Assembly: GCA_029706075.1 (NCBI GenBank)
Contig: JAINUG010000086.1
Span: 372,001-436,000 of the forward strand
Source of the DNA: Aldrovandia affinis
Taxonomy: Eukaryota; Chordata; Actinopteri; Notacanthiformes; Halosauridae
Length of the DNA: 64,000 nucleotides
Reading direction: 5' to 3'
In this document: positions 11,017-21,614 of the stretch, piece by piece
How positions within the stretch are numbered: position 1 is the first letter of the stretch
Layout of the letters: each line of letters opens with the position of its first letter
Notes under the pieces: model-generated
Told to the model about the DNA's origin: nothing
Database searches by the model: none
What the model saw: the letters and a program-made list of their open reading frames with translations, nothing else
Position numbers and translations under genes: made by a program

Positions 11017-11250
11017 GAAGGCAAATACAAATACACACACACTTGCAAACTCTCAAACACCTACATAGCTTTCCTCCAATCACACACACACACACATGCC
11101 TGCCCTCCAGTCACAGGTACTCAGTTACACACCCATGCACCCACACATACACAAATACACATGCTGCAGACACACACAGCGACACTCTTGTACACAGTCT
11201 CACATGCATATGCACACATGCATAGATGCATTCACACTCTCTCTCTCACA
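10884..11250. repeat. compound (CA)n microsatellite
   Basis: A nearly pure CA tract of about 130 bp (10884-11014) is followed by a decayed CA-rich zone to about 11250, including CACATACA variants and a short CTCTCT run. The long histidine/threonine and cysteine/valine frames across it are artefacts of the repeat. Confidence 0.97.
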
Positions 11251-11915
11251 CACACTCATTAAAGGCTTAAGAGATTCTCTGGAAACTCATTCCAACACCA
11301 CTATACGAATGCGAATGGCACATGAATGAGAGCATCCCGTTCACGGTTTCAAGATTGTTCTCTATGGGCTGAGGAAAATAAATTAAAAGCTGGTTTCCCA
11401 ATGCACCCGCCACCACCCCAACCCCCACTCCCCACCCCCGCCCCTTCATTTGCGCATGTCGTGATTGGCAGGCAGAATAAAGAAAAACCCAGTCTAAAAG
11501 CTCCCTGGGGTATGAAGAAGAACTTGTACCTTCCAAATTGCCTGAAGACTGCAGTTCCGCTTTATGAGCTGTGAAGCCAGTGTTCATCTGCCACCAAGGC
11601 ACATTCAGCATGGCTTAATGAGGCGGGTGGTATTAAATGGGCCCACCCAAGAGTGGATTTCTATATTTGATTTAATAGTAAAGGGAAATATATTTTAGTA
11701 AAGCCAACTTATTTTTTCCACACTTTTTTCAGGAGGTGAGGGGTTGGGCCTTAAGAATCAGTGGAAGAAAGAAAGCTACAAAAAGGAGCAGAGAACTAAC
11801 CTATAAGCTGATAATGGTCCTGCACTGGTTCTCCAGGATTAACAAGCTCACCCATTTTAGTAAGGATTGTCTATCTGCAGTTCATTGCTCTTTTTCTTTT
11901 TTTCTTAAAAAAAAA
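11251..11915. other. non-coding stretch with C-rich patch
   Basis: Contains a pyrimidine/C-rich patch at 11402-11445 (CCACC and CCCCAC words). Nothing else is recognised. Confidence 0.45.
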
Positions 11916-11919
11916 AATT

Positions 11920-12275
11920 GTTTATGATTTTTTCCCGTTTTTGTTCCAATTTAGCAGCCAGTTATACCCTTTATTTATTTCGATTTGCCCTCCTCACACA
12001 AACTCGTCGCCGATTTCTATGAGAAAAGCAAATTCTCATAGGGCAGCGAACTCCGCTTCCTTCGAGAGGGAATTCACCCGCCCACGTTCTGGAGACACCC
12101 TTACGCGCTTCTTAGCTAGTTCATGCCTGCTCACCCTCCCCCCTTCCCCTGGGGCTGACAGCCAAACGCCACTCCCAATCGGAGCTCCTCGCCAGGGCTG
12201 GTCTGGCACAGTCTGGGTTTTGAACCACGACCGTGATAGGCGGCTCACTCGCTACGCGAGGAGGTCCCACTCCTT
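11920..12275 (-). repeat. tRNA-derived SINE, family A, minus strand
   Basis: Read on the minus strand: a tRNA-like head with box B GGTTCAAAACC near 12215, then CTGTGCCAGACCAGCCCTGG, GATTGGGAGTGGC, GGCTGTCAGCCCCAGGGG, then TAACTGGCTGCTAAATTGG and an A-rich end near 11920. The same order of blocks recurs at 17698-18070, 30165-30375, 52640-53035, 58594-58925 and 60955-61125, so this is a dispersed family of about 350 bp. The teleost trait of ending in an AATTGG...AAATTGGGAGAAAA-type tail is clear. Confidence 0.78.
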
Positions 12276-13520
12276 TTCTTTAATTGTGTCTAATGTGCTT
12301 CATATTAAGTAATTCTCCTTATAATAAAGAGATCAGGTTGCAGGGTATTATATTGGTTGTAATGAGATCAGAATTTTTTTTTTTTACTTAAAACATTTTG
12401 CTTCTGTGATAACTAATCTGATCTGATGTGACATGCACAAAGCCAGAGCTGCCAAATTAGATGCCATGAAGTAATAAAAAAGGGAATGATATGTTAATGG
12501 TTGATCCTTATGTAAATGGGCATGCTTGTTAATCAAGTAGAACAATTAAAAACAGGATCAGCGTAATTATTAAATGAAGGTAAGTTATCTGCCTCCCATA
12601 TTTATCCACTGATGAGAGTTTAAACTGACTGGTCATAGGACTGATGTCCTATGATTATGATGTCACAGAGGAAGGCCTTTTGACATTTTGCTTCTCCCTC
12701 CCACCACAGCAATGCATTTCTTCATTTTTACTAAAGATAGATTTTTAGGTTTACAGATATCAATGTACATCAAATACAATACAAGAGAAAGAAGAGACTT
12801 GAGTAGGTAACATGAACTGCAGGGTTATTTCATTTGACTGAATGCTTGATTCTGTTATAACAAAATGGTTTTGCAATGCAAAACAGATATACTCGGGAAC
12901 CCAAGTGAAATGCAAATATGGTGTTATCCACATTGACAGAGGTTCTGCTGTATTTAGCTAAGTTTCATACATACAGATCTGTAGCTGCATTTTCTAAACA
13001 GAGCATCGATGTGTATACACTTCAACTCAGCAATAGGCTGATATGTTACAACATATTCATGTTCAAGGTTGAATCTGTTTTTCTGAATACCAATTCATTT
13101 TTTTAAACACTCAAACTTAACCCTTTGGTGCATACAGACACACCGTTGTGCACATTCTGGTCCTACCATTAGCAAGGACAAACGCACAGGTGTGTTTGGA
13201 ATATCCATAAATGAACATTTTGAATGATAACATGGCAAATGCTGCTAATGTTAGCTGGCTAGTTAATCATAACCTGTGAAAGTAAATCTATATTTTAACA
13301 AGTCAAATAGTTTTATCATGAAATCGCTAACAATCTTTTCACTTTTGTGTTTATTTTATGATGTAACAGAAAACAGATGTCTAAAGGACCACTGAATACA
13401 TTAACATCCAGAAAGTTTAAAAAGTGAACAAAGTCTACTGAAGAGCAGTGAACAGAAGAGCTGCTCAAAACAATGCTGTCATTAGCTAGGTTAGCCAGCT
13501 AGATATATATTTCTAATGCA
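12276..13520. other. non-coding stretch of 1.2 kb
   Basis: AT-rich DNA without a recognised element. Contains GCTAGC/TTAGCTGGCTAG words at about 13250 and 13480-13500 like those elsewhere in the first 30 kb. Confidence 0.45.
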
Positions 13521-13798
13521 TTTTTACATTTTACATTTTAAGCATTTAGCAGACGCTCTTATCCAGAGCGACTTACAAGATGTGCATTAATACATGGTAG
13601 GAACAATCATAGTATGCGCAAGAGATCAGTGCAGTAATACAGCAATAGACATCATTGCAGGTAGCTGCGTACCATACCTGTAACACTGAGAAGGAAAACA
13701 TAATTTTTTTATTTTTTATTAATTAAGTGGACTAAGCAGGGGTATACAGTGTAGAGCAAGTAGGCAGTGGTGATGACAATTAGCTAGATGTACAGAGT

Positions 13799-14263
13799 TC
13801 AGTGGTAGTGGAGTCTGAAAGTTTGAGTCTCTTGCAGAAGATCGCAAGTGATTCCGCGGTCCTGACTGATTGCGGAAGGTTGTTCCGCCAGCGAGGGGTC
13901 AGGACAGAGAAGAGACGAGACCGCGAGGAGCGGCTGCCAGGTGCCCGGAGGGATGGGGCAGTCAGTTTGCCAGAGGAGGCGGAGCAGAAGGGGTCTTGCT
14001 GGGGTGTAGGGAGTGATGAGTGACTGGAGGTATGGGGGAGCAGTACCTCTAGCCGCTTGAAAAGCAAGCACCAGTGATTTGAATCTGATGCATGCTGCGA
14101 TGGGGAGCCAGTGCAGAGAGGAGAGTACAGGGGTGACGTGGGTGAACTTCGGCTGGTTGAACACCAGCCGAGCGGCAGCATTCTGGACCAGTTGCAGTGG
14201 CTTGATGGCACAGGCTGGTAGGCCTGCCAGCAGGAAATTGCAGTAGTCCAGACATGAGATCAC
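13799..14263 (-). pseudogene. L2 ORF C-terminal fragment
   Basis: Minus-strand frame with ISCLDYCNFLLAGLP, LQLVQNAAARLVFNQP and SLHWLPIAACIRFK, the counterpart of 3460-3906 in the first L2 copy. A frame change in the second half moves the final LRLRYH-like end to another frame. Confidence 0.82.
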
Positions 14264-14470
14264 CAGGGCCTGAACCAGGAGTTGAGTGGCCTCTTGGGTG
14301 AGGAACGGTGGGAGGGAGGGAGAATCGGCAGGTCCGAGTGATCGCTGCGATGTGGCCCGAGAAGCACAGCTGGTTGTCCAGGGTCACTCCTAGACTCCTG
14401 GCAGACTGGGATGGAGACACTATGGAGCCTTCAACGGTGATTGATGCATCAATCATCGGGGAGTTCAGCT

Positions 14471-14897
14471 TCAGGTGGTGGGTGGACATCCATGTGGAGA
14501 TGTCAGCCCCTTCACTGGGAGGAAGAGCAGCTCTGCCTTCCCCAGGTTCAGCTTCAGGTGGTGGGTGGACATCCATGTGGAGATGTCAGCCAGGCATGCA
14601 GAGATCCATGCCGGGACCTGGGTCTCAGATGGAGAGAAGGAGAGAAAGAGTAGGCCTTGGGATAGGTAAGAGGGAGGCCTCCATACATTTTCATATAGGT
14701 CAAGTGTCATCGGCATAGTGATAGGAAAAACCGTGAGCAGAGATAACAGAACCAAGTGAGTTGGTGTACAGGGAGAATAGGACGGGGCCTAGCCCAGGTA
14801 AGGAAACTGGCATTGCGGAAAATGGAGATTGAGGCAGAGCAAGCTCAATCAGTCGGGTTGTGTCCACAGCCGCCTCCGGCACGTCCACGCCATTCAC
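14471..14897 (-). pseudogene. L2 RT YADD region, disrupted
   Basis: Minus-strand frames over this interval give [25 protein letters not shown], then LFLSFSPSETQVPAWISACL and STWMSTHHLKLNLGKAELLF. These match the first L2 copy at 3981-4424 but are split by a 50-bp insertion and a partial 86-bp duplication of the THHLKLN segment. Confidence 0.8.
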
Positions 14898-15095
14898 TGG
14901 ACTCTATGATGTGAGGAGACATGTGACTCTTCCTCCCTTTAATGTGGATACCTATTTTAGCACTTTGAAGCACTTCAATGGCCAGCATTTGGACAACATT
15001 GTTACAGTGCAAAATTTTCGGTAAAAGCCCAGGTTCTTGAGGACAGTTTGAATTATGAAACTGTGAAGGTTGCTGTGCTGCGGTTTATGAGGTGC
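14798..15095 (+). mobile_element. Gypsy gag (SCAN-like) fragment inside the L2 copy
   Basis: About 300 bp in the opposite orientation to the L2. Plus-strand translation resembles the gag region of fish Gmr1/Gypsy elements from which vertebrate SCAN domains derive: a [12 protein letters not shown]-like basic helix, a VRRHVTLPPFNVDTYF-like segment and a matrix/capsid-like stretch. It replaces nothing: L2 sequence continues on both sides (GGGGCCTAG before it, ACCGAGCC after it). No LTR accompanies it. It is a broken fossil of a retroelement gene. Confidence 0.55.
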
Positions 15096-15349
15096 GGAGG
15101 TGGACACCGAGCCCTGCGGGACTCTGGTAGAGAGGGTGTGGGAAGAGGAGAGGATCCTCTCCAGGCCACCTGGTAGGACCGGTCAGTCAGGTAGGACTCG
15201 AACCATGTCAATGCTGATCCAAAGATTCCCATCTCGACGAGAGATGAGAGCAGGATCAGGTGGTCCATGGTGTCGAATGCAGCTGACAGGTCGAGGAGGA
15301 GGAGGATGGAGCTGAGGGATTGGGACTTAGCCACGTGAAGAGCCTCCAT
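15053..15349 (-). pseudogene. L2 RT middle fragment
   Basis: The minus-strand frame contains LLLLDLSAAFDTMDH, the RT motif in which the first catalytic aspartate lies, then GIFGSALTWFESYLTDRSYQV, the following L2 segment. It continues RT from the frame ending at 15443 and is cut off by the gag-like insertion at 15095 and below. Confidence 0.85.
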
Positions 15350-15442
15350 GACCGCAAGGAGAGCAGTCTCTGTGGAGTGGCCTGCCTTGAAACCAGATTG
15401 GTTAGGATAAAGCAGGTGATTCTGTAGGAGATGAGCAGACAG

Positions 15443-16867
15443 TTAGTTATGGACAGCCCGTTCAAGTGTTTTGGAGAGGAATGGGAGGAGAGAGACAGGT
15501 CGGTAGTTTGAAATGACAGCAGGATTCAGAGAGGGTTTTTTGAGAAGGGGGACAACATGAGTGCGTTTGAGGAAAGAGGGGACAGAGCCAGAGGAAAGAG
15601 AGGAGTTAATGACATTGGAGACAAAGGGGAGGATGTCCATAGCAATGGACTGGAAGAGGGGGGAAGGAATGGGATCGAGAGGGCAGGTGGTGGGACGGTG
15701 GGAGTGAACAAGTTGAAGGATGTCTGAGTCAGGGAGGGGTGAGAAGGAGGACAGAGGGGTGAGAGGTTTAGGTAGCAAGATAGGTGAGGGAGAATTAGGT
15801 GAGGGAGAGGATGGGGGGAAGGAGTTGCGAATGTCATCGACCTTCTCATGAAAGAAGGATGCAAAGTCATCCACGGTTAGAGAGGAGGGGGGTGGGGGAG
15901 GAGGAGGGGTGAGGAGAGAGGAAAACGTAGAGTAGAGTTTTCGAGGGTTAGACACAGAAGATTGAATCTTGGAAAGGAAAAATGCAGACTTAGCAGAGGA
16001 GAGGTTAGAGGAAAAGGTAGCCAGGAGTGTGTGGAAATCAGTCAGAGCCACAGGGGATTTGGATTTTCTCCATTTCCTTTCTGCTGCTCGCAGTTTCAGT
16101 CGGTCAGCTCGAATGGAGTCAGTTAGCCAGGGGGTGGGGGGTCGGAGACGAGCAGGTTTAGTGGATAAAAGACAGAGTGAGCCAAAGGAGAAGGAGAGAG
16201 AGGATGATGGTGGATGATGCTTCCTCAGCAGGTAGCTGAGAGAAGGCATCAGTAGGGGGAAGGGAAGATAGAAAAGTAGCTGACAGGGCAGCGGGGGAGA
16301 GAGAGCGGAGGTTGCGACGGACAAGGACAGTGGGAGCAGGTGAAGATGGTTTAGGCACAGAGGGGAGGGGGAGGGAAAAAGACAGAAAGCAGTGGTCGGA
16401 CACATGTAGAGGAGATACCGTACTGTTGGGTGAGGTGCAGTTCCTAGTGAAGACCAGGTCCAGTTCCAGTTGGTTACCAGCCTTGTGGGTGGATGGGGAT
16501 TCAGCCACGGTGAAGTCGGTGAAGACTGAAGCAGGGGGAGAAATGTAGAGGACTGAGGGGTGTCCAGCAGCAGGTTGAAGTCACCGAGGAGTAAGACGGG
16601 AGTGCCATCCTCAGGGAAACTCCCCAGTGGACCTGGTGGGCGATAAAGAACAATGATGTGCAGTTTACATGGAACAGTGACCATGAAAGCATGAAATTCA
16701 AAGGAGGAGGGTGAGAAGTGAGGAAGAGGAACAATACCAAATCTCCACAGGGGGGAGATCAGTATACCTGGTCCTCCACCTCTACCTGTGGGTTGTGGAG
16801 TGTGTGAGAAGGTGTAGGCAGCGGAGAGGGCAGCAGGGGTGGTCGTGTTCTGCAGAGTGATCCACAT
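15443..16867 (-). pseudogene. L2 ORF: endonuclease C-part to RT motif 1-2
   Basis: The longest frame in the window, 474 codons. The first 100 residues are the APE-type endonuclease end: LHIIVLYRPPG and VLLLGDFN, where the D and N belong to the catalytic site of this nuclease family. A long serine/proline/leucine-rich linker follows, then the basic LRAAERKWRKSK segment and AKSAFFLSKIQSS. The RT domain begins at about residue 370 with CPLDPIPSPLFQ, VPSFLKRTHVVPLLKK and NYRPVSLLPFLSKTLERAV, which are L2-clade RT motifs. The rest of RT is in other frames at 14471-15349. The protein would nick DNA and reverse-transcribe LINE (and SINE) RNA; this copy is broken. Confidence 0.88.
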
Positions 16868-17697
16868 CTCCGTGAGCGCCAGGAACTGCAGGGAGAGTAG
16901 GGAGGGCCGAGATGAAATCGGCCTTTCGGACTGCAGCCTGGCAGTTCCATAATCCGCCTGCTACCACAACGTCGATACCGGAAGATCTAGGAGGGTGGAT
17001 GAGATTGGAGAGGTTTTGGGTGTGAGTAGAATCTCTCCTTCTAGGAAATCTAGAAGAGGAGACATGGACTGGAATAGGGAGGTAGCATGTAGTGTTAGAT
17101 GCAGAGGAAGAATAGGGAGATGCAAAACTATGATACTTACCATGCGGTGAGCACTCCCTAGCTGGCCTCCCTCGGTGGACTCCTGCAGTCCTGCTAAGTC
17201 TTCGTACGGGGAGGCTAGGACGGGGAGGCTGCCACAAAAAGCTGCCACTTTCCACAACTATGGTTACTTATATAGCTGAGTTGTGCTAGGCACTAAGTGG
17301 CGAATGCCAGCTGATAACAATAGACAACAATAAACTGGCTAACAGGCACCACCAACTACTCAGGGAACGCTCCACTACAGAGACGGACGTTTACACCTGA
17401 GACAATTAAACAGATTCTAAGAAGTTAACTGCTAATCAACTTCTGACAGAAAAACTTCTAAGCAGCGATTACCACTAAGACAGGAACACCAAACAGCTTA
17501 ATAGTTATAATTATAATGACTATGCAGTATCAACTAACACTTACCCTAGTGAAACGGATACAGAGCACAACCACTAAACTGAAAATCTAACGGCGGGTTA
17601 ACACACAGACTGTAGCACGCAACGAAACGGTTACCTACACAGTAAAATGCACAATGGATAAAACTTTCCACTTCTTATTCAGGACCTTATTCAGAGT

Positions 17698-18070
17698 GTT
17701 TGACTCGGGTAGCGTCACAGTCAAAGCATTCGCCCGCAATGCAAGTTGCCTACTGCAGCCGCAGTTTGAAACCCGACTGTGCCAGTCCAGCCCTGGCCGG
17801 GAGCCTGCGGCGATTGGCTGTCTGCCCCAGGGGGAGAGTGAGCCGACACAATCTCGCAGAGAATCGCGAAATGTGTCTCTAGAAAGTAGGTGGGCAGGTT
17901 CCATCTCGGAGGAGGCGGGTTCCGTCTCGGAGGAGGCGGATCATCACCAGCCGGGGAATTATCTTGCTCCGTAGTGATGGGCGGCAAGTTTGTGGGGGAG
18001 GACGAATCAAAAGAAATAGAGGTTATAATTGGCTACCAAATTGGGAGAGAAAAAAAAATCAGAAAAAAAC
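17698..18070 (+). repeat. tRNA-derived SINE, family A, plus strand
   Basis: The head begins near 17698 (ACTCGGGTAGCGTCACAGTC) with a box B-like CAGTTTGAAACCC at 17761. It continues CTGTGCCAGTCCAGCCCTGG, GCGATTGGCTGTCTGCCCCA and, after an imperfect internal repeat of TCTCGGAGGAGGCGG (about 17908 and 17926), ends TATAATTGGCTACCAAATTG plus an A-rich run at 18045-18067. It lies directly against the 5' end of the L2 copy. Confidence 0.8.
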
Positions 18071-19064
18071 TGTCTCAGTGACTGGTTTGGTCAAAAGTAA
18101 AATTGAACATTTTTTAAATCGCATGCTAAAAACAATTCACTCACCAAGTACCTTTATTATTTTTCAGCCAATTTTTAATGAGTGCCAAAGCTCACATGTC
18201 AGGCATCCTTATTAGCCAATGCAGTCACACCTTCATCTCAAATTAAATATTTATTACCAGTCCACCTGCCAGTCGCGCTGCATGCAGCAGCGCTTTTGAA
18301 ATACATGGCGTGTCTCATTTCATCGGCGCAAGTCGATTACATTGCATTTGATACCTGTATTTGCTCCACAAAAATAGGGTATGCACACTAAGTGAACTGC
18401 ACCACCTTCATTATAAATAAATTGCTGTGTAAAATCATCTTCACCCAAATGACTTGTGTATAGGAATGACTCATGCACTTAAAAAAACATGCATCAATTC
18501 TCAAAAGAATACACCATTTAAAAAATGAGGATTAAAAACATGCACTGACTGATAGGGCAGTGAATGTAACCATGCTTTTCACCAGTTGCCAAAACCAATG
18601 TTTCTTCCCCCAATTAACAGAAATATGACGTTTTAACTTTAAGGAAATATATCTGGGTGTTAGAATACCCATGAGAATTACTGGTGGCTGAAGTATATTT
18701 TTGCACTCTGTGGAAGTACAGAAATGTTTGTCAAGCAGTAGGCGCCTAATTGACTGGCTGAGGCGACACAACTTATAAAATAATTGCTAGGGTCATAATT
18801 AAAACAAAGAATATAGTTTAAGGGCATAAACTTTCAGAAGTTAATAAAGAAGCAAGCTGAAATCTAACAACTTCCTTAATAAAAGTCAGATAGTTGTAGA
18901 AGTTCCAGACATTCATTCAGTTTGCTGATTTCTTCCAATTTCTTAATTGATTTTGTATTTATCTAGGGACCATGATTGGCTGAGGAAATGAGATTCAAAT
19001 TTTACATTAAAAAAGTCTACTTATTCTACTTTTGTTCCTTACATTTTCTCCAAAATCAACATTA
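18071..19064. other. non-coding stretch, nothing recognised
   Basis: About 1 kb of AT-rich DNA with no recognisable element or coding region. Confidence 0.45.
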
Positions 19065-19360
19065 TACAGGTAACTGCCAAAATAAAGGAAACACCCACCA
19101 ACATAAAGTGGGCGGTGGGCCACCACAAGCTGCCAGAACAGTTGCAACAAGGGTCTGGATAGATGCAATGGCATTCTTACACAAGAAATTCCTTAATGTG
19201 GTGTTTGCAGGCACCGTTCCACAATCTTCCATAAGTGTTCAATTGGGTTGAGATCTGGTGACTGAGATGGCCATGGCATATGGTTTACACCATTTTCATG
19301 CACATCATCCATTTAGTGACCACTCGTGCCCTGTGGATGGGGGCATTGTCATCCTGGAAG

Positions 19361-19365
19361 AGATC
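19361..19365. repeat. target-site duplication (left) of nested LTR
   Basis: AGATC, repeated at 19851-19855. Removing the LTR and one copy restores the Tc1 coding sequence. Confidence 0.85.
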
Positions 19366-19850
19366 TGTCAGGGGTGTTGTAGGTGTGGAACCAAGTGCAG
19401 GCGAGAGAGACCCAGAATGCAGAGATACGTTTAAGATATATTAATAAACATGGCAGGAACGAAAGCAAACAGTGTCTGAGAAGACACTTAACAATACTAA
19501 CAAAACAAAACAAAATGACAAACGAGCAGGAACAAACAAAACTAGATAAACGGTAAATCCAAAACGTATTCCAGGGCACGGAATAAACAAAACTCAGGGA
19601 CTCTAGGAAACAAACGAGAACACACTTTTCAAGGCGGCGAGAACACAAAACAAAGCAGGTAGACGAGACTAAAGCAAGTGAAATGTTCAAGCGCAGAACT
19701 GAGGTTGCCAGCAGGTTAAGTATCCTCAGCAGATAAGTATCCACAGCTGCCAGTCATTTCCTTGATTGGCGTTGCGCATTCCTGGCATGCCTTTCACTTT
19801 TCCTGATTGGGGCTTGGGGGAAATGCTCGTTTGCTGGTCAAGTCGTGACA
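19366..19850 (-). mobile_element. solo LTR, Gypsy-like, nested in a Tc1 relic
   Basis: On the plus strand the block starts TGTCAGGGGTG and ends AGTCGTGACA. It is 485 bp long and flanked by perfect AGATC duplications (19361-19365 and 19851-19855). Read on the minus strand it starts TGTCACGACTTG and has an ATTAATA/AATA-rich polyadenylation zone near 19435-19450, so the LTR is in minus orientation. It differs from the solo LTR at 2032-2765 although both share the TGTCACG start. No internal region remains. Confidence 0.85.
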
Positions 19851-19855
19851 AGATC
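19851..19855. repeat. target-site duplication (right) of nested LTR
   Basis: AGATC, identical to 19361-19365. Confidence 0.85.
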
Positions 19856-19877
19856 ACTCCCATCAGGGAAGAAATGC

Positions 19878-19976
19878 TTCACCATACATTTTTCAGTCTA
19901 TGTGGTCCCAATAGCAGTCGAACCCACAACAGCAAGCATTGTCAGTGCCATGCTCTACCTACTGAGTCACACAGAA
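19878..19976 (-). repeat. tRNA-Lys-like SINE head (HpaI-type), truncated
   Basis: Read on the minus strand: TGTGACTCAGTAGGTAGAGC (box A region), GTTGTGGGTTCGACTGC (box B), GGGACCACATAGACTGAAAA. This matches the head of the intact SINE at 21615-21769. The L2-like tail is missing. Confidence 0.72.
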
Positions 19977-21269
19977 AACAAATGATTAGCAGCTAACAGT
20001 GAAATATGAACCCTGCACTTCTGGGATTCCCCCCCGAGAGTACTAGCTAACAGTACCTAGTCGTTGTGTTTCGTTTTACTAAGCCAGCTCACCAGTTAGT
20101 ACAGCTGGTGAGCTAGCTAGCTAACGGTTTACAATGATGGGTAATCGGAAATCAAAAATCTCCCGGAATGAAGTTGGCCTGAGTTGGCAACCCTAGTTCT
20201 GACCAAGTAAGTTAGCTAACGTGAGCAGAAACTTGTGATGCAACTGACTTTCTCTTAAATTATGTAGCTATCTACTCTCAGGATTGTACATCGAAGTGTT
20301 TAAAATGTACACTCTTCTTATTCTGTTGTGTTTGTGAATCGCTACATATTTGTATCCTGTGCAGTTTACTGTACATTTCTTTACTTGACAATGATTAAAT
20401 TCAACAACAAAACATTAAATATTGTGTCCCCTTAGTAGATTTTTTGAAAATCTAGGCTATATGCTATTAAGAAGACTTTTCTTCTTTATATTTTATTTTG
20501 CCCTTATGCAAAAAAAGCTTTTCATTTATTTTCATTGTTTTTATATGGTAGTGCAGTTAAAAAATATCAGCCCATAGGCCACTCATTTCCATTGGAAGGA
20601 TTCCAGTATGGCTGACAAAACATCCCAGGAAATACAGTAGCTAGAGTCGAGCGTAGTCATGATACAATTAATGTATTGGTGGATATCCTTTGTTGTATGA
20701 AAGACTGCTGGGTCACACTGTGTTTAGATAATGGTTGCACAGCATTTACATTCAAACTCTGAAAATCACCAGTCTCTTCCTTACACCATTCCAGCACCAA
20801 TGTACGTAGATTTTTTTTTTTGCCAAAGGACAAATACTATTCAAATGAATCCTCACAATTTGATACAAATCTATCTGCTAGTTTTATTTTTTAAAATGAA
20901 TGAAATTTTGTCAGACTTTTTACAGTGTTATAGTTTCTCACCAAATTACAACATGTCTGACTTTTAAATGGACCAGTGCACAAATGAAAAATAGTTTTTT
21001 GGGCCACAGTCCTTATTAAAATTGAGAGTTTTGGAGATGAGGCTCCATTCAAAATGAATGGTGTGAAGTTAGCTTGTGTTTCAACAAGGTACACTTCAGT
21101 ACAACAATGTTGGAAAGTGGAAGCCATCGCAAAACACAAGGCCATTGTTAAGAGCCATTATTTATAGTTAAAGTTATGGCAACCACATTATTTCCTTAGA
21201 ACATTCACATATAACTTTTTGCTCTTTATTTATAATAGTTTTCTGTGTTTTTGGGTTGTTCATATTACA
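19977..21269. other. non-coding stretch with a short perfect hairpin
   Basis: Contains the hairpin AGCTCACCAG/CTGGTGAGCT at about 20086-20114 (9-base loop) amid GCTAGCTA words, and a T10 run at 20811. No element boundary or gene is recognised. Confidence 0.4.
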
Positions 21270-21283
21270 ATTGTGGGCAACTA

Positions 21284-21575
21284 TCCATCCATCCATTATC
21301 TAAGCCGCTTATTCCTGGTCAGGGTCGCGGGGGGCTGGAGCCTATCCCAGCATGCGTTCCGGGCGAGAGGCAGGAATACACCCTGGACAGGTCGCCAATC
21401 CAGCCTAACATGCATGTCTTTGGACTGTGGGAGGAAACCGGAGTACCCAGAGGAAACCCACGTGGACACGGGGAGAACATGCAAACTCTGCACAGAAAGG
21501 CCCCCGGCCTGGATTCGAACCCGAGACCTTCTTACTGTGAGGCGACAGCGCTATCCACTGCACCACCGTGCCGCC
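21284..21575 (-). repeat. UnaSINE1-like SINE with 14-bp target duplication
   Basis: Read on the minus strand: GGCGGCACGGTGGTGCAGTG (box A region), GTCGCCTCAC, GGGTTCGAATCC (box B), GAGTTTGCATGTTCTCCCCG, TTTCCTCTGGGTACTCCGG, CAGTCCAAAGACATGCATG and the terminal (GGAT)n tail, seen as ATCCATCCATCC on the plus strand. Perfect duplications ATTGTGGGCAACTA lie at 21270-21283 and 21576-21589. The body is a very common teleost SINE form. The small frames on it are incidental. Confidence 0.92.
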
Positions 21576-21614
21576 ATTGTGGGCAACTAGACAAACTAAT
21601 TTGCTCATAGTGGT

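Larger units (their letters stand above)
13521..17640 (-). mobile_element. L2-clade LINE, long but rearranged copy
   Basis: Minus-strand element with its 3' stem-loop and TGTAA-like tail at 13521-13580 and its 5' end near 17250-17640. In coding order (minus strand): endonuclease N-part (about 16782-17010, with LWNCQAAVRKADFISAL), endonuclease C-part and linker plus RT start in one long frame (15443-16867), RT middle (15053-15349), YADD region (14471-14897) and C-terminus (13799-14263). It is interrupted by a Gypsy gag-like fragment at 14798-15095, by a 50-bp insertion near 14653-14703, and by an 86-bp-period partial duplication at 14466-14589. Frame breaks make it inactive. The region 17260-17640 is probably 5' UTR. 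Confidence 0.86.
19067..19890 (-). mobile_element. Tc1/mariner relic split by a solo LTR
   Basis: The element starts CAGGTAACTGCCAAAATAAA after TA at 19065-19066, a terminus common in teleost Tc1-type repeats. The minus strand gives transposase motifs. On the far side of the LTR is [20 protein letters not shown], with the second catalytic aspartate in QDDN, and this sequence crosses the insertion point. Nearer the left end is a decayed SPDLNPIEH-like segment. The LTR at 19366-19850 is inserted within it, with AGATC duplicated. The right terminus is not recognised; a SINE fragment at 19878-19976 interrupts that side. Confidence 0.72.

Noticed and set aside
10797-11225. Long His/Thr and Cys/Val open frames on both strands
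   Set aside because: Pure products of the (CA)n microsatellite; no non-repeat coding sequence.
15969-16548. Plus-strand ORFs opposite the L2 frame
   Set aside because: Shadows of the 474-codon minus-strand L2 ORF; its codon-rich pyrimidine bias keeps the other strand open.
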